DNA from: Hymenobacter lucidus
GTDB lineage: Bacteria; Bacteroidota; Bacteroidia; Cytophagales; Hymenobacteraceae
Assembly: GCF_020447265.1 (NCBI RefSeq)
Contig: NZ_JAJADR010000002.1
Location: 806,001 to 870,000, forward strand
Length of the DNA: 64,000 nucleotides
Reading direction: 5' to 3'
Position 1 is the stretch's first letter, and each line of letters starts with the position of its first letter. The position numbers were made by a program, and so were the translations under genes. Under the pieces are notes generated by a model. The model did no database searches and had not been told where the DNA came from. It worked only from the letters and a program-made list of their open reading frames with translations. Of this stretch, positions 54,551 through 62,449 are shown piece after piece.

Positions 54551-55648
54551 TCAATCAGGCCGTTGCAGAATCTCGGTTTGCTTCCGGATGCTTTCCAGAT
54601 GAATAAGCTTGTAAAGCTCGGCCACAAACTTTTCGTTGACGCGGAGCTTGGCCGCCCACTGTAACCGCGAGGTGAAGATTTCGTTCCAGCGGTCCAGCTG
54701 TAGAATCTTGACGTTGTTTTCGCGCTTGTACTCGGCTAGCTCTTCTACCAGCGACATACGCCGGGCCAGTGCCTCAATGATTTCACGGTCGGCCACGTCC
54801 ATTTTCTGCCGCAGCTCTTCGGCCTTGTTCAGGTAGTCTTCATTGTCACTGGAGCGGTAGCGGTACTTCAGCTCCGCCAAAATTTCGCCCAGCCGCTGCG
54901 GGGTCACCTGCTGCTCGGCGTCGCTGAGGGCGTGGTCGGGGTCGGGGTGGGTTTCAATCATCAGCCCGTCGTAGTCCAGGTCCAAAGCTTTCTGAGCAAT
55001 GGGCAGCAGCAGGTCGCGGCGCCCCCCGATGTGGCTGGGGTCGCAGATCAGGGGAATGTGGGAAAAGCGGGTTTTGAGCTCAATAGCCAGCTGCCAGGTA
55101 GGCGCGTTGCGGTAGCGTGAGGGCGCAAACGTGCTAAAGCCGCGGTGAATAGCTGCCAGCTGCTGAATACCCGCTCGCTCAAGCCGCTCAAGCGCACCAG
55201 CCCACAGTGCCACGTCGGGATTTACCGGGTTTTTCACCATCACGGGCACGTTGGAGCCAGCCAGCGCGTCGGCCAGTTCCTGCACCGCGAAGGGGTTTAC
55301 GGTAGTGCGGGCGCCAATCCAGAGTACATCCACCCCATAAGCCAGGGCATCTTCCACATGGCGCGGCGTCGCTACTTCCACCGTTACGGGCAGGCCCACT
55401 TCTTCTTTCACACGGCGCAGCCAGTGCAGCCCCCCCACGCCCACCCCTTCGAAGGAGCCCGGTCGGGTGCGCGGCTTCCAGATACCAGCCCGAAACAGGT
55501 CAATGTTGCCCAGCGCCTTTAGGGCCCGGGCGGTAGTCAGTACCTGCTCCTCGGTTTCGGCGCTGCAGGGCCCCGCAATCAGCAGCGGACTGGCCTTAGC
55601 CGCCAGCAGCCGCGTGAAAAAGGTATCGGTAGTAATTGCGCTTTCCAT
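54551..55648 (-). CDS. Bifunctional DAHP synthase / chorismate mutase
   Basis: First step of the aromatic pathway (phosphoenolpyruvate plus erythrose-4-phosphate) fused to chorismate mutase. The protein has 365 residues. The N-terminal DAHP/KDO8P-synthase barrel (about 1-265) has LLIAGPCSAETEEQV, FRAGIWKPRTRPGSFEGVG and PLICDPSHIGGRRDLLLP. The C-terminal AroQ-type helical domain (about 270-365) has LRQKMDVADREIIEALARRM. The fusion can link flux to product feedback. It is in the minus direction, 14 bp from the stop of the lipoprotein gene, which lies between it and aroB. Confidence 0.94.
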   Translation of the reverse strand: MESAITTDTFFTRLLAAKASPLLIAGPCSAETEEQVLTTARALKALGNIDLFRAGIWKPRTRPGSFEGVGVGGLHWLRRVKEEVGLPVTVEVATPRHVEDALAYGVDVLWIGARTTVNPFAVQELADALAGSNVPVMVKNPVNPDVALWAGALERLERAGIQQLAAIHRGFSTFAPSRYRNAPTWQLAIELKTRFSHIPLICDPSHIGGRRDLLLPIAQKALDLDYDGLMIETHPDPDHALSDAEQQVTPQRLGEILAELKYRYRSSDNEDYLNKAEELRQKMDVADREIIEALARRMSLVEELAEYKRENNVKILQLDRWNEIFTSRLQWAAKLRVNEKFVAELYKLIHLESIRKQTEILQRPD

Positions 55649-55822
55649 AGATGGAGTAAAAAGGAACGAAGAAGAAGGTAGAACGCTGCCTTGGGCGGTG
55701 TCAGTAAGGACCGAAATAGCGGGCCGTACTGGTAACTATGCCGGTCGAAACGATGTTTAACGGCTATCTTTGCCCCGCCAAACCGGCCCCTCCTATTAGC
55801 CCGCCCAAAGCTAGCCATCCGT

Positions 55823-57013
55823 ATGCCAGTAACCCAATCCCCGCCCATTTCCTTCACCGACACGGCCGTGGCCTTCGCCTCCAAATCGGACGGTGAGCTA
55901 CGCCAGATGTACGCGCTGTTTGCGGCCATGAACAACAACACGCTGGTGAAAGCCGGCGGCGGAATGATGAAAACGGCTCTGAAGTGGAAGCTGCCGGTGA
56001 AGTTTCTGATCAAGAAAACCATCTTTGAACAGTTCTGCGGCGGCGAATCCATCCGGGAGTGCCTGCCGGTTATTGAGGAGCTGGGCCGCTACAACATCGG
56101 CACTATTCTCGATTACTCGGTGGAAGGCGAAGGCAACGACCAGAGCTTCGACCACACCCGCGACGAAATTTTGGCCACCATCGATCTGGCTCACCGTTCA
56201 ACCCACATTCCGTTTTCTGTTTTCAAGGTAACGGGCGTGGCTGATAGCGGCCTGCTGGAAAAAGTGCAGAGCGGCAAGCCGTTATCAGCCAACGAGCAGG
56301 CCAGCTATGAGCGGGCCAAAGCCCGCGTTGAAGCCATCTGCGCCCGGGCCCACCAGTATGGCGTGCGGGTATTCGTCGATGCCGAGGAAAGCTGGTTTCA
56401 GGACACAATTGATGCTCTGGCCTACGAGATGATGGCCAAGTACAACCGAGAGTCGGCCATCGTCTGGAACACCTACCAACTCTACCGCCACGACCGGCTC
56501 GAGGCCATCAAGCAGGCGTATGCGGCCGCGGTGAAGGGCAACTATTTCCTGGGTGGCAAGCTCGTGCGGGGTGCTTACATGGAGAAGGAGGGCCGGGTAG
56601 CTACCCAGCGCGGCTACCAGAACCCGATAAACCCGACCAAAGGAGCTACCGACCAGCTCTACGACGAAGCCCTGCGCTACTGCGTGGCCCAGGCCGACCG
56701 GATCAGCATCTGCGCGGGCACCCACAACGAAGCCAGCTCCCTGCTCCTCACTGAGCTGATGCAGCAGGCCGGTATGCGCCCCTCCGACCCGCGGATCTGG
56801 TTTGCCCAGCTCTACGGCATGAGCGACAACCTCACTTATAACCTAGCCAATGCCGGCTACAACACGGCCAAATATGTACCCTATGGCCCTGTGGAGTCGG
56901 TAATGCCCTACCTCTTGCGCCGCGCCGATGAAAACACGGCTATTGCGGGCCAGAGCAGCCGCGAGTTTCTGCTTATTCAGAAAGAAATGGCGCGGCGCAA
57001 ACTTCAGAAATAG
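55823..57013 (+). CDS. Proline dehydrogenase
   Basis: Oxidises proline to pyrroline-5-carboxylate with FAD, donating electrons to the quinone pool. The protein has 396 residues, a monofunctional PRODH. Hallmarks are RVFVDAEESWFQDTIDALAY and the C-terminal YLLRRADENTAIAGQSSREF. A TATCTTTG element at 55765-55772, 50 bases upstream, is a candidate promoter. It is divergent from the DAHP synthase gene; P5C dehydrogenase is not in the window. Confidence 0.94.
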   Translation: MPVTQSPPISFTDTAVAFASKSDGELRQMYALFAAMNNNTLVKAGGGMMKTALKWKLPVKFLIKKTIFEQFCGGESIRECLPVIEELGRYNIGTILDYSVEGEGNDQSFDHTRDEILATIDLAHRSTHIPFSVFKVTGVADSGLLEKVQSGKPLSANEQASYERAKARVEAICARAHQYGVRVFVDAEESWFQDTIDALAYEMMAKYNRESAIVWNTYQLYRHDRLEAIKQAYAAAVKGNYFLGGKLVRGAYMEKEGRVATQRGYQNPINPTKGATDQLYDEALRYCVAQADRISICAGTHNEASSLLLTELMQQAGMRPSDPRIWFAQLYGMSDNLTYNLANAGYNTAKYVPYGPVESVMPYLLRRADENTAIAGQSSREFLLIQKEMARRKLQK

Positions 57014-57059
57014 CTTAAAAACAAGGTTTTTTGTAGTCGGCACAGTTTTGGTTAGCGGC

Positions 57060-57107
57060 GGCCCGCAACGCAGGAAAGGATATTCCTGCGTTGCGGGCCT
57101 TTTTTTC
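57060..57107 (+). terminator. Strong terminator after proline dehydrogenase
   Basis: Perfect 17-bp arms GGCCCGCAACGCAGGAA/TTCCTGCGTTGCGGGCC with a 6-base loop, followed by eight T. Confidence 0.95.
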
Positions 57108-57139
57108 TTACTTTCAACTCCCAATTCGCCCCTACCCAC

Positions 57140-57508
57140 ATGATCGGCCGAGTACGTAGCCATTTAATCCGCTTTGCCCGCCATCAGGGCGGCACTACCA
57201 GTTACCTCAATCTGGTTCAGGAGGCCGAACTCGGCTTCAACCTGGAAATTTCCCACGAGAAAGCCCGGCTCAATGAGCTGCTGGCGGAAATCTCGGAAAC
57301 TGAGTACCAAGCGGGCCGGCCTATTCTGAGCTGCCTAGTAAAGGTGGAAGGCTCGAAAGGCCAGGGCGACAATTTTTATAAGCTTTGCGAACGGCTGGGC
57401 TTAGGCGAATGGCGGACTCTGAAGCAGGACCCGGAGTTTTTAAAAACAATGCGGCGCGAGTGCCGCGCCTTCTGGCTGGACGGGGCCAACTACGAGCAAT
57501 TTGGCTAA
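57140..57508 (+). CDS. Uncharacterised 122-aa protein
   Basis: The protein has 122 residues, soluble. The pattern MIGRVRSHLIRFARHQGGTT, then a short helical part with HEKARLNELLAEISETEYQA, GRPILSCLVKVEGSKGQGDN and an FYKLCERLGLG segment, is one I have seen in small uncharacterised proteins and in N-terminal parts of some nuclease-associated proteins, but I cannot name the family. Monocistronic; no neighbours that explain it. Confidence 0.75.
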   Translation: MIGRVRSHLIRFARHQGGTTSYLNLVQEAELGFNLEISHEKARLNELLAEISETEYQAGRPILSCLVKVEGSKGQGDNFYKLCERLGLGEWRTLKQDPEFLKTMRRECRAFWLDGANYEQFG

Positions 57509-57706
57509 AAAGCGCGTTTAGAGGGCGTTAGTAGCATTTGGTTGAAAAAACATTGGGCGGATACTTGACTGGTAACAGTTTTTTTGTAACCCCTCATTGG
57601 CAGGACACGTTAAGAACCCCGAAGCTGAAAAGCACATCACTACTGAGTGACGCTCTGCTTTTCGCGGCTTCTTACTATTCCTTTCCCCACTCAACCAACC
57701 CCCTCC

Positions 57707-58510
57707 ATGAACACCAACGATTCGAACAACCCACAGAATACCGGTACTGGTTCAGGCGCTAACTACGGCACCACTAACACGGGCACCGGTTTTGGTAATA
57801 GCTCTAGCTCGAGCAACGAAGGCACTTCTTACAACGCCGGCACGGGCGCTGGTGTAGATGGCGACGACTTCAGTGCAACCGCTAAAGGTGCTGCTATTGC
57901 TGGCACTCCCGGCGCAGTAGTAGGCCGCGCTATTGATGGCGTACAGAACACGGCCGACAGCGCGGCTCACGCCGTAACCGGCGAGCCTTACCGCGACGGC
58001 AGCACGCTAACCAGCACTTTCCGTGACCGTGACAGTGCTGAGCGCGCTTACCAGTCGCTCTCGTCGCGTGGCTACCAGAAAGATGACGTGAACCTGCTCA
58101 TGTCGGACGAAACGCGCAAAACGCACTTCGGCGACCATACTCCTGATTCCGACCTCGGCGACAAAGCCATGGAAGGTGCCGGCGTAGGTTCGGCTATCGG
58201 TGGCACGGCTGGTGCTATCATTGGTGCTATTGCTGCTATTGGTACTTCAGTTGCTCTGCCAGGCCTGGGCTTGGTAATTGCTGGTCCTATCGCCGCCGCT
58301 TTGGCCGGTGCTGGTGCCGGTGGTCTGACGGGCGGCCTAGTAGGCGCACTCGTAGGCTCGGGTATTCCCGAAGAGCATGCCGCTGAGTACGAAAGCGACA
58401 TCAAAAATGGCGGTATTGTAATGGGTGTTAAGCCCCGCAATGCTGAAGATGCCAAATACTTCGAAGACGAGTTCCGTCGCAGCAACGGTGACCGTGTACG
58501 TCGCTACTAG
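57707..58510 (+). CDS. Glycine-rich stress-type protein with a GsiB/17M-like domain
   Basis: The protein has 267 residues. The first 50 residues are Asn/Thr/Gly/Ser-rich and unstructured. The core FRDRDSAERAYQSLSSRGYQ to about residue 130 resembles the general stress protein 17M-type domain. Next comes a Gly-zipper region (GVGSAIGGTAGAIIGAIAAI, then TSVALPGLGLVIAGPIAAAL) that may insert in membranes, and a final alpha/beta piece ending KPRNAEDAKYFEDEFRRS. The ATG at 57707 was chosen. A strong terminator follows. The stress role is a family inference. Confidence 0.8.
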   Translation: MNTNDSNNPQNTGTGSGANYGTTNTGTGFGNSSSSSNEGTSYNAGTGAGVDGDDFSATAKGAAIAGTPGAVVGRAIDGVQNTADSAAHAVTGEPYRDGSTLTSTFRDRDSAERAYQSLSSRGYQKDDVNLLMSDETRKTHFGDHTPDSDLGDKAMEGAGVGSAIGGTAGAIIGAIAAIGTSVALPGLGLVIAGPIAAALAGAGAGGLTGGLVGALVGSGIPEEHAAEYESDIKNGGIVMGVKPRNAEDAKYFEDEFRRSNGDRVRRY

Positions 58511-58858
58511 GTTTCCTAGATTTTAGCTAAAAAAGGCCTCCTGCTTCTTGCGGGAGGCCTTTTTTATTTTATCTGAAAGCCAACTTTCCCGCTGGCTTGT
58601 TTCGTATATCAATGAAAGACCGACCACTTTGCTTGGCTAGGCTAGGCTCATAAATGGCAACTCTTTTGTCCCTAGGCAGGAATTTATTATGTGGTGCAAC
58701 TCTGCTGGCTGAATTTCGCCCCTTGGCATTGAAAGTCCTGTGCGGGCACTTATTATAGCTGTTCGTGCGTTTTGGCTAAAAGCCGCCAGTCTGACGGGCT
58801 CGTGGTTCGGAACGGCTTTTGTTTACATTTGATTTTCCTCCATCTCATTCTGATTTCC
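58511..58858. other. Intergenic region before the S41 protease
   Basis: About 350 bp. The left end holds a terminator (58529-58565). AAAAGCCG (58778-58785) and CGGCTTTT (58813-58820) form a weak hairpin with a 27-base loop close to the protease start. No ORF or known RNA is visible. Confidence 0.6.
58529..58565 (+). terminator. Terminator of the stress protein gene
   Basis: AAAAAAGGCCTCCTGC and GCGGGAGGCCTTTTTT with one G-U pair, 5-base loop, T-run. Confidence 0.92.
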
Positions 58859-61003
58859 ATGTCTTCCCCCCGACTGAAAATAGGCCTGTATGCCTCGTTG
58901 GTGCTGGCAATCTTCATGCTGGCATCGTATAAGCTGTACCGGCGCAATGACGTCAGCCCTCCTCAAAAAGATGAGGTTCTGATCAAGGCTATGCTGCAGG
59001 GGCTTACCGCCGCGCATTACCAGCCCGAAAAGGTAGACGACAACTTTTCCAAGCGCGTATTTGATCTGTACCTGAAGCGTATCGACTACAACAAGAAGTT
59101 CTTGCTACAGTCGGATGTGGCGCAGTTGCGCAAGTACCAGAACGACATCGACGACCAGGTACGCCGCGGTAGCCACGAGTTTCTGGACTTGAGCACCAAA
59201 TTGATGGAACAGCGCACCAAGGACATTCAGGCACTTTACCGCGACCTGCTGGCCAAGCCGTTCGAGTTCACCAAAGAGGAGTCGTTTGAGACGGAGCCTG
59301 ACAAGATGGTATTTGCTGCCGACGCTGCTGCCCAGCGTGAGGAGTGGCGTAAATACCTGAAGTATCAGACGCTGATCCGGGTGTCGGAAATGATGGATGA
59401 GCAGAAAAAGAAGAAGGACAAGCCGCTGGCCTCAACGTCGGTTCAGCCCTCAGCTGCTACCACTTCAGAGCCCGTGCGGACGCCTGCTGAAATGGAAGCC
59501 GAAGCCCGCAAGCGCGTACTGAAATATTTCGACGAGCAGTTCAAGGATATGGCCCAGACGGATGCCAACGAGCGACTAGCTGTATATGCTAATACCATTG
59601 CTAACACCTACGACCCGCACACTGAATACTTCGCACCCCGCGACAAAGAAAGCTTCGACGTAGCCATGACTGGCCGCTTCGAGGGCATTGGTGCCTCATT
59701 GCAGGAAAAAGACGGTCAGATCAAGGTGACGGATGTTATTCCGGGCAGTGCTTCCTACCGCCAGGGCGAGCTGAAGGCCGGCGACATTATCACTCGGGTA
59801 GCACAGGGCGCGGCCGAACCGGTATCGGTAGAAGGTTTGCGCCTCGATAAGGCTGTGGCTCTCATCAAAGGAAAAAAAGGCACAGAAGTACGCCTGACGG
59901 TGAAAAAGCCCGACGCCAGCACCAAAATCATTTCCATCATCCGCGACGTGGTGGTGCTGAAAGAAACATACGCTCAGTCGGCCACCATCCAAGAGAACGG
60001 CAAGAAAATCGGCTATTTACGTCTGCCTACTTTCTATGCCGACTTCAACGACAACGGTGGTCGTAGCTCGGCCGAGGATGTGAAAAAGGAGTTGGAGAAG
60101 CTACGCCAGGAGAATGTGGATGGCGTAGTGTTTGACCTGCGCTTCAACGGTGGCGGTTCCTTGCAGGACGCTGTGGAAATGGCTGGCCTCTTCATTGAAA
60201 ATGGCCCCGTAGTGCAGGTCCGCTCGCCTCAGGGGGCACCAAGCATTCTCAACGACCGTGACCCCCGCGTGCAGTACAGCGGCCCGTTGGTAGTGTTGGT
60301 AAACAAATACAGTGCCTCGGCCTCTGAAATTCTGGCCGCTGCTATTCAGGACTACAAGCGCGGCGTGATTATGGGCTCGGCTAGTACGTATGGCAAAGGC
60401 ACTGTGCAGCGCATCTTCGACCTCGACGATATGCTGGGCGATTTCAACAGCCTGAAGCCTTTTGGCTCGCTCAAGCTCACGACTCAGAAGTTTTACCGTA
60501 TCAACGGTGGCTCGACGCAGTTCAAGGGTGTAGTGCCGGATATCATTCTGCCCGATGCCTACAGCTACCTCGACCAGGGCGAGAAAGAGTCGGATTACCC
60601 GCTGAAGTGGGACGAGATTTCGCCGGCCCGCTACAAGTCCTGGAATGCTGCCCCGGCTGTCGACAAGCTCCGTACGGCTAGCCAAGCCCGCGTAGCCAGC
60701 AGCCCCAGCTTCAAGCTGATGAACGAGATGGTACAGCGTATGCGTAAGCGTAAGGACGATACGATGGTATCGCTGAAGCTGACCGCCTTCCGCGCCGAGC
60801 AGGAGCAAGCCAAGCTGGAGTCGGAGAAGTACGAAGCTGTACAGAAAGCCGCCCAGCCGCTGGGTATCGCCCCGCTGGCAGTGGATGTTCGTCAGTTGGG
60901 CTCCGACACGGTAGAAGTAAACCGGGCTGGCCGCTTCACGAAGAACCTGAAGAACGACATAACCCTGCGGGAAGCCGTAGCTGTTATCAAAGACCAGATC
61001 TAA
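58859..61003 (+). CDS. Tail-specific (S41) carboxy-terminal processing protease
   Basis: Periplasmic Ser-Lys protease of the Prc/CtpA type, 714 residues. One N-terminal TM helix (about 8-24) anchors it. An N-terminal helical domain (about 35-230) is followed by a PDZ domain (about 255-360) with FEGIGASLQEKDGQIKV and GDIITRVAQG. In the S41 core the nucleophile Ser lies in YSASASEILAAAIQDYK and the Lys in STYGKGTVQRIFD. A C-terminal Prc-type domain reaches the end. The ATG at 58859 gives the anchor helix; an upstream ATG at 58772 lies in the intergenic hairpin region. Confidence 0.93.
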   Translation: MSSPRLKIGLYASLVLAIFMLASYKLYRRNDVSPPQKDEVLIKAMLQGLTAAHYQPEKVDDNFSKRVFDLYLKRIDYNKKFLLQSDVAQLRKYQNDIDDQVRRGSHEFLDLSTKLMEQRTKDIQALYRDLLAKPFEFTKEESFETEPDKMVFAADAAAQREEWRKYLKYQTLIRVSEMMDEQKKKKDKPLASTSVQPSAATTSEPVRTPAEMEAEARKRVLKYFDEQFKDMAQTDANERLAVYANTIANTYDPHTEYFAPRDKESFDVAMTGRFEGIGASLQEKDGQIKVTDVIPGSASYRQGELKAGDIITRVAQGAAEPVSVEGLRLDKAVALIKGKKGTEVRLTVKKPDASTKIISIIRDVVVLKETYAQSATIQENGKKIGYLRLPTFYADFNDNGGRSSAEDVKKELEKLRQENVDGVVFDLRFNGGGSLQDAVEMAGLFIENGPVVQVRSPQGAPSILNDRDPRVQYSGPLVVLVNKYSASASEILAAAIQDYKRGVIMGSASTYGKGTVQRIFDLDDMLGDFNSLKPFGSLKLTTQKFYRINGGSTQFKGVVPDIILPDAYSYLDQGEKESDYPLKWDEISPARYKSWNAAPAVDKLRTASQARVASSPSFKLMNEMVQRMRKRKDDTMVSLKLTAFRAEQEQAKLESEKYEAVQKAAQPLGIAPLAVDVRQLGSDTVEVNRAGRFTKNLKNDITLREAVAVIKDQI

Positions 61004-61024
61004 GCTGCTTTAAGCCCGATTTGC

Positions 61025-61058
61025 AAAGCCCCCGCGCCGTTGGTCCGGGGGCTTTTTT
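61025..61058 (+). terminator. Terminator of the S41 protease gene
   Basis: AAAGCCCCCG/CGGGGGCTTT with an 11-base loop and a T-run. Confidence 0.88.
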
Positions 61059-61232
61059 GCGGCCTTTTTCATTTGTCCAATATTATTAGCAAACAGCCGT
61101 TAAAAACCATTTTTTATTAATTGGTGCAAAACGCACTAAAAAGCTGTTTAAAGAGCTTTAAGCGCCCATTTGATATTGCGAATATTTTTAGTAAATATGC
61201 AACTCGCAGCACACTAATGTTGTTTACTTATC

Positions 61233-62273
61233 ATGACGACGATAACTGAGAACAACATCCTTCCGCTCGTGACCGACGAGCAAAAGCAAGCGGAGGAAAC
61301 ATGGCGCAAGTCTATTCCGGCGCAGGTGTTTCTCAACTACTTTTTTGCTATCAACTACCACATTCAGGAGAATGACGATGCCACCGGTGGCCTGCAGCAT
61401 CTCCCCTTCTTCCGGGCTCACCAGGCCGAGTTGACCGAGACTGATGTGCAGGCTATTGGTAAGCTGTTGCAGGCTTGCTGGAGTACCGAATACGCACTGC
61501 GAGCCACGGCCGAGCTGGGCGACGAGGACTACTTGCGTAATGCCCTGCACTGGACATTTCCGCAAGCATATCACACCATTCTGTCGGGTTTGCAGGCGTT
61601 TCTCTATACGGCCGGAGTACGCTCCAACAACCCCTCGTTGATTCGGCGGGAAGTAGGGCGCTTGGTGGTGCGCAATGCGTATCCGCGGCCGGTTTCGTTT
61701 TATGCGGCCGGGGCTTATGGCGACTTCAGCATTCACCGGCTGCCGCTGGCCGGCTACAAGCCCGGGCTGCACATTGCGGGCAAGGAAATAGAGGCTCAGG
61801 CCCAGATTGGCCAGTTTCTGCGCACTACCCGCAAGATGAAGGCCCAGTGGACCCGGCAGCAGGTGCAGGCCAACCCAAACACGGCCCTGCGCAGCCAGAA
61901 AACCGGCAAGGTGCTGGATAAGTGGACGGCCTCGCACTGGCAGCAGATTACCTGGCGCCTAGGCTACACCACTATCTTCGACCTGCTGGGCCGCCTGCGC
62001 ATTTCGCAGTCGAGCCGCGAGATTGAGCGCTACGTAGAGGCCGAAATCGACTTCAAGCTCTTCCACCAGTCGCTGCTCAATATCGTGAGCTACCTCAACG
62101 GTATTCACGAGAGCTACATTGCCAAGGCCGTTGGCCTGGAGCGTTACCAGCAGTTGGTACGTGAATTGCCTAAGCACCTGCAAAACAACTTCGTAGCCGA
62201 GCGGCTGCGGACCCGAATCGAGCCGTTGCTTACGGGCCAGGAGCCCGAGCAGCAGATGGGCATCGCCGCCTAA
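61233..62273 (+). CDS. Uncharacterised 346-aa protein
   Basis: The protein is soluble, mostly alpha-helical with aromatic and charged residues; no signal or TM. I do not recognise it. Notable segments: FLNYFFAINYHIQENDDATG, then LQACWSTEYALRATAELGDE, and a long helix region WRLGYTTIFDLLGRLRISQS. The segment NALHWTFPQAYHTILSGLQA loosely resembles HEPN-type helical domains, but an RX4-6H motif is not clear. It stands alone downstream of a 170-bp AT-rich region with a promoter-like stretch, between the protease and lysS. Confidence 0.8.
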   Translation: MTTITENNILPLVTDEQKQAEETWRKSIPAQVFLNYFFAINYHIQENDDATGGLQHLPFFRAHQAELTETDVQAIGKLLQACWSTEYALRATAELGDEDYLRNALHWTFPQAYHTILSGLQAFLYTAGVRSNNPSLIRREVGRLVVRNAYPRPVSFYAAGAYGDFSIHRLPLAGYKPGLHIAGKEIEAQAQIGQFLRTTRKMKAQWTRQQVQANPNTALRSQKTGKVLDKWTASHWQQITWRLGYTTIFDLLGRLRISQSSREIERYVEAEIDFKLFHQSLLNIVSYLNGIHESYIAKAVGLERYQQLVRELPKHLQNNFVAERLRTRIEPLLTGQEPEQQMGIAA

Positions 62274-62418
62274 GCACTGCCGACCCGAGCATTTATACCC
62301 TACTTCATATAGACCTAAGCGCCATTCCTTTGGGATGGCGCTTTTTGTTTGTCGGCAAGAGACGTGCTATTTAACTCACGGGCAGCAGGACAAGCTGTGA
62401 AAATCTAGGTTTCAGACT

Positions 62419-62426
62419 ACCTTTGC
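62419..62426 (+). promoter_or_regulatory. Predicted -7 element of lysS
   Basis: TACCTTTG at 62419-62426 is the Bacteroidota -7 box; a TGTG (62396-62399) 19 bases upstream could be the -33 element. The lysS ATG is at 62450. Confidence 0.5.
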
Positions 62427-62449
62427 AGGCTTATAAACGACCATTCTCA

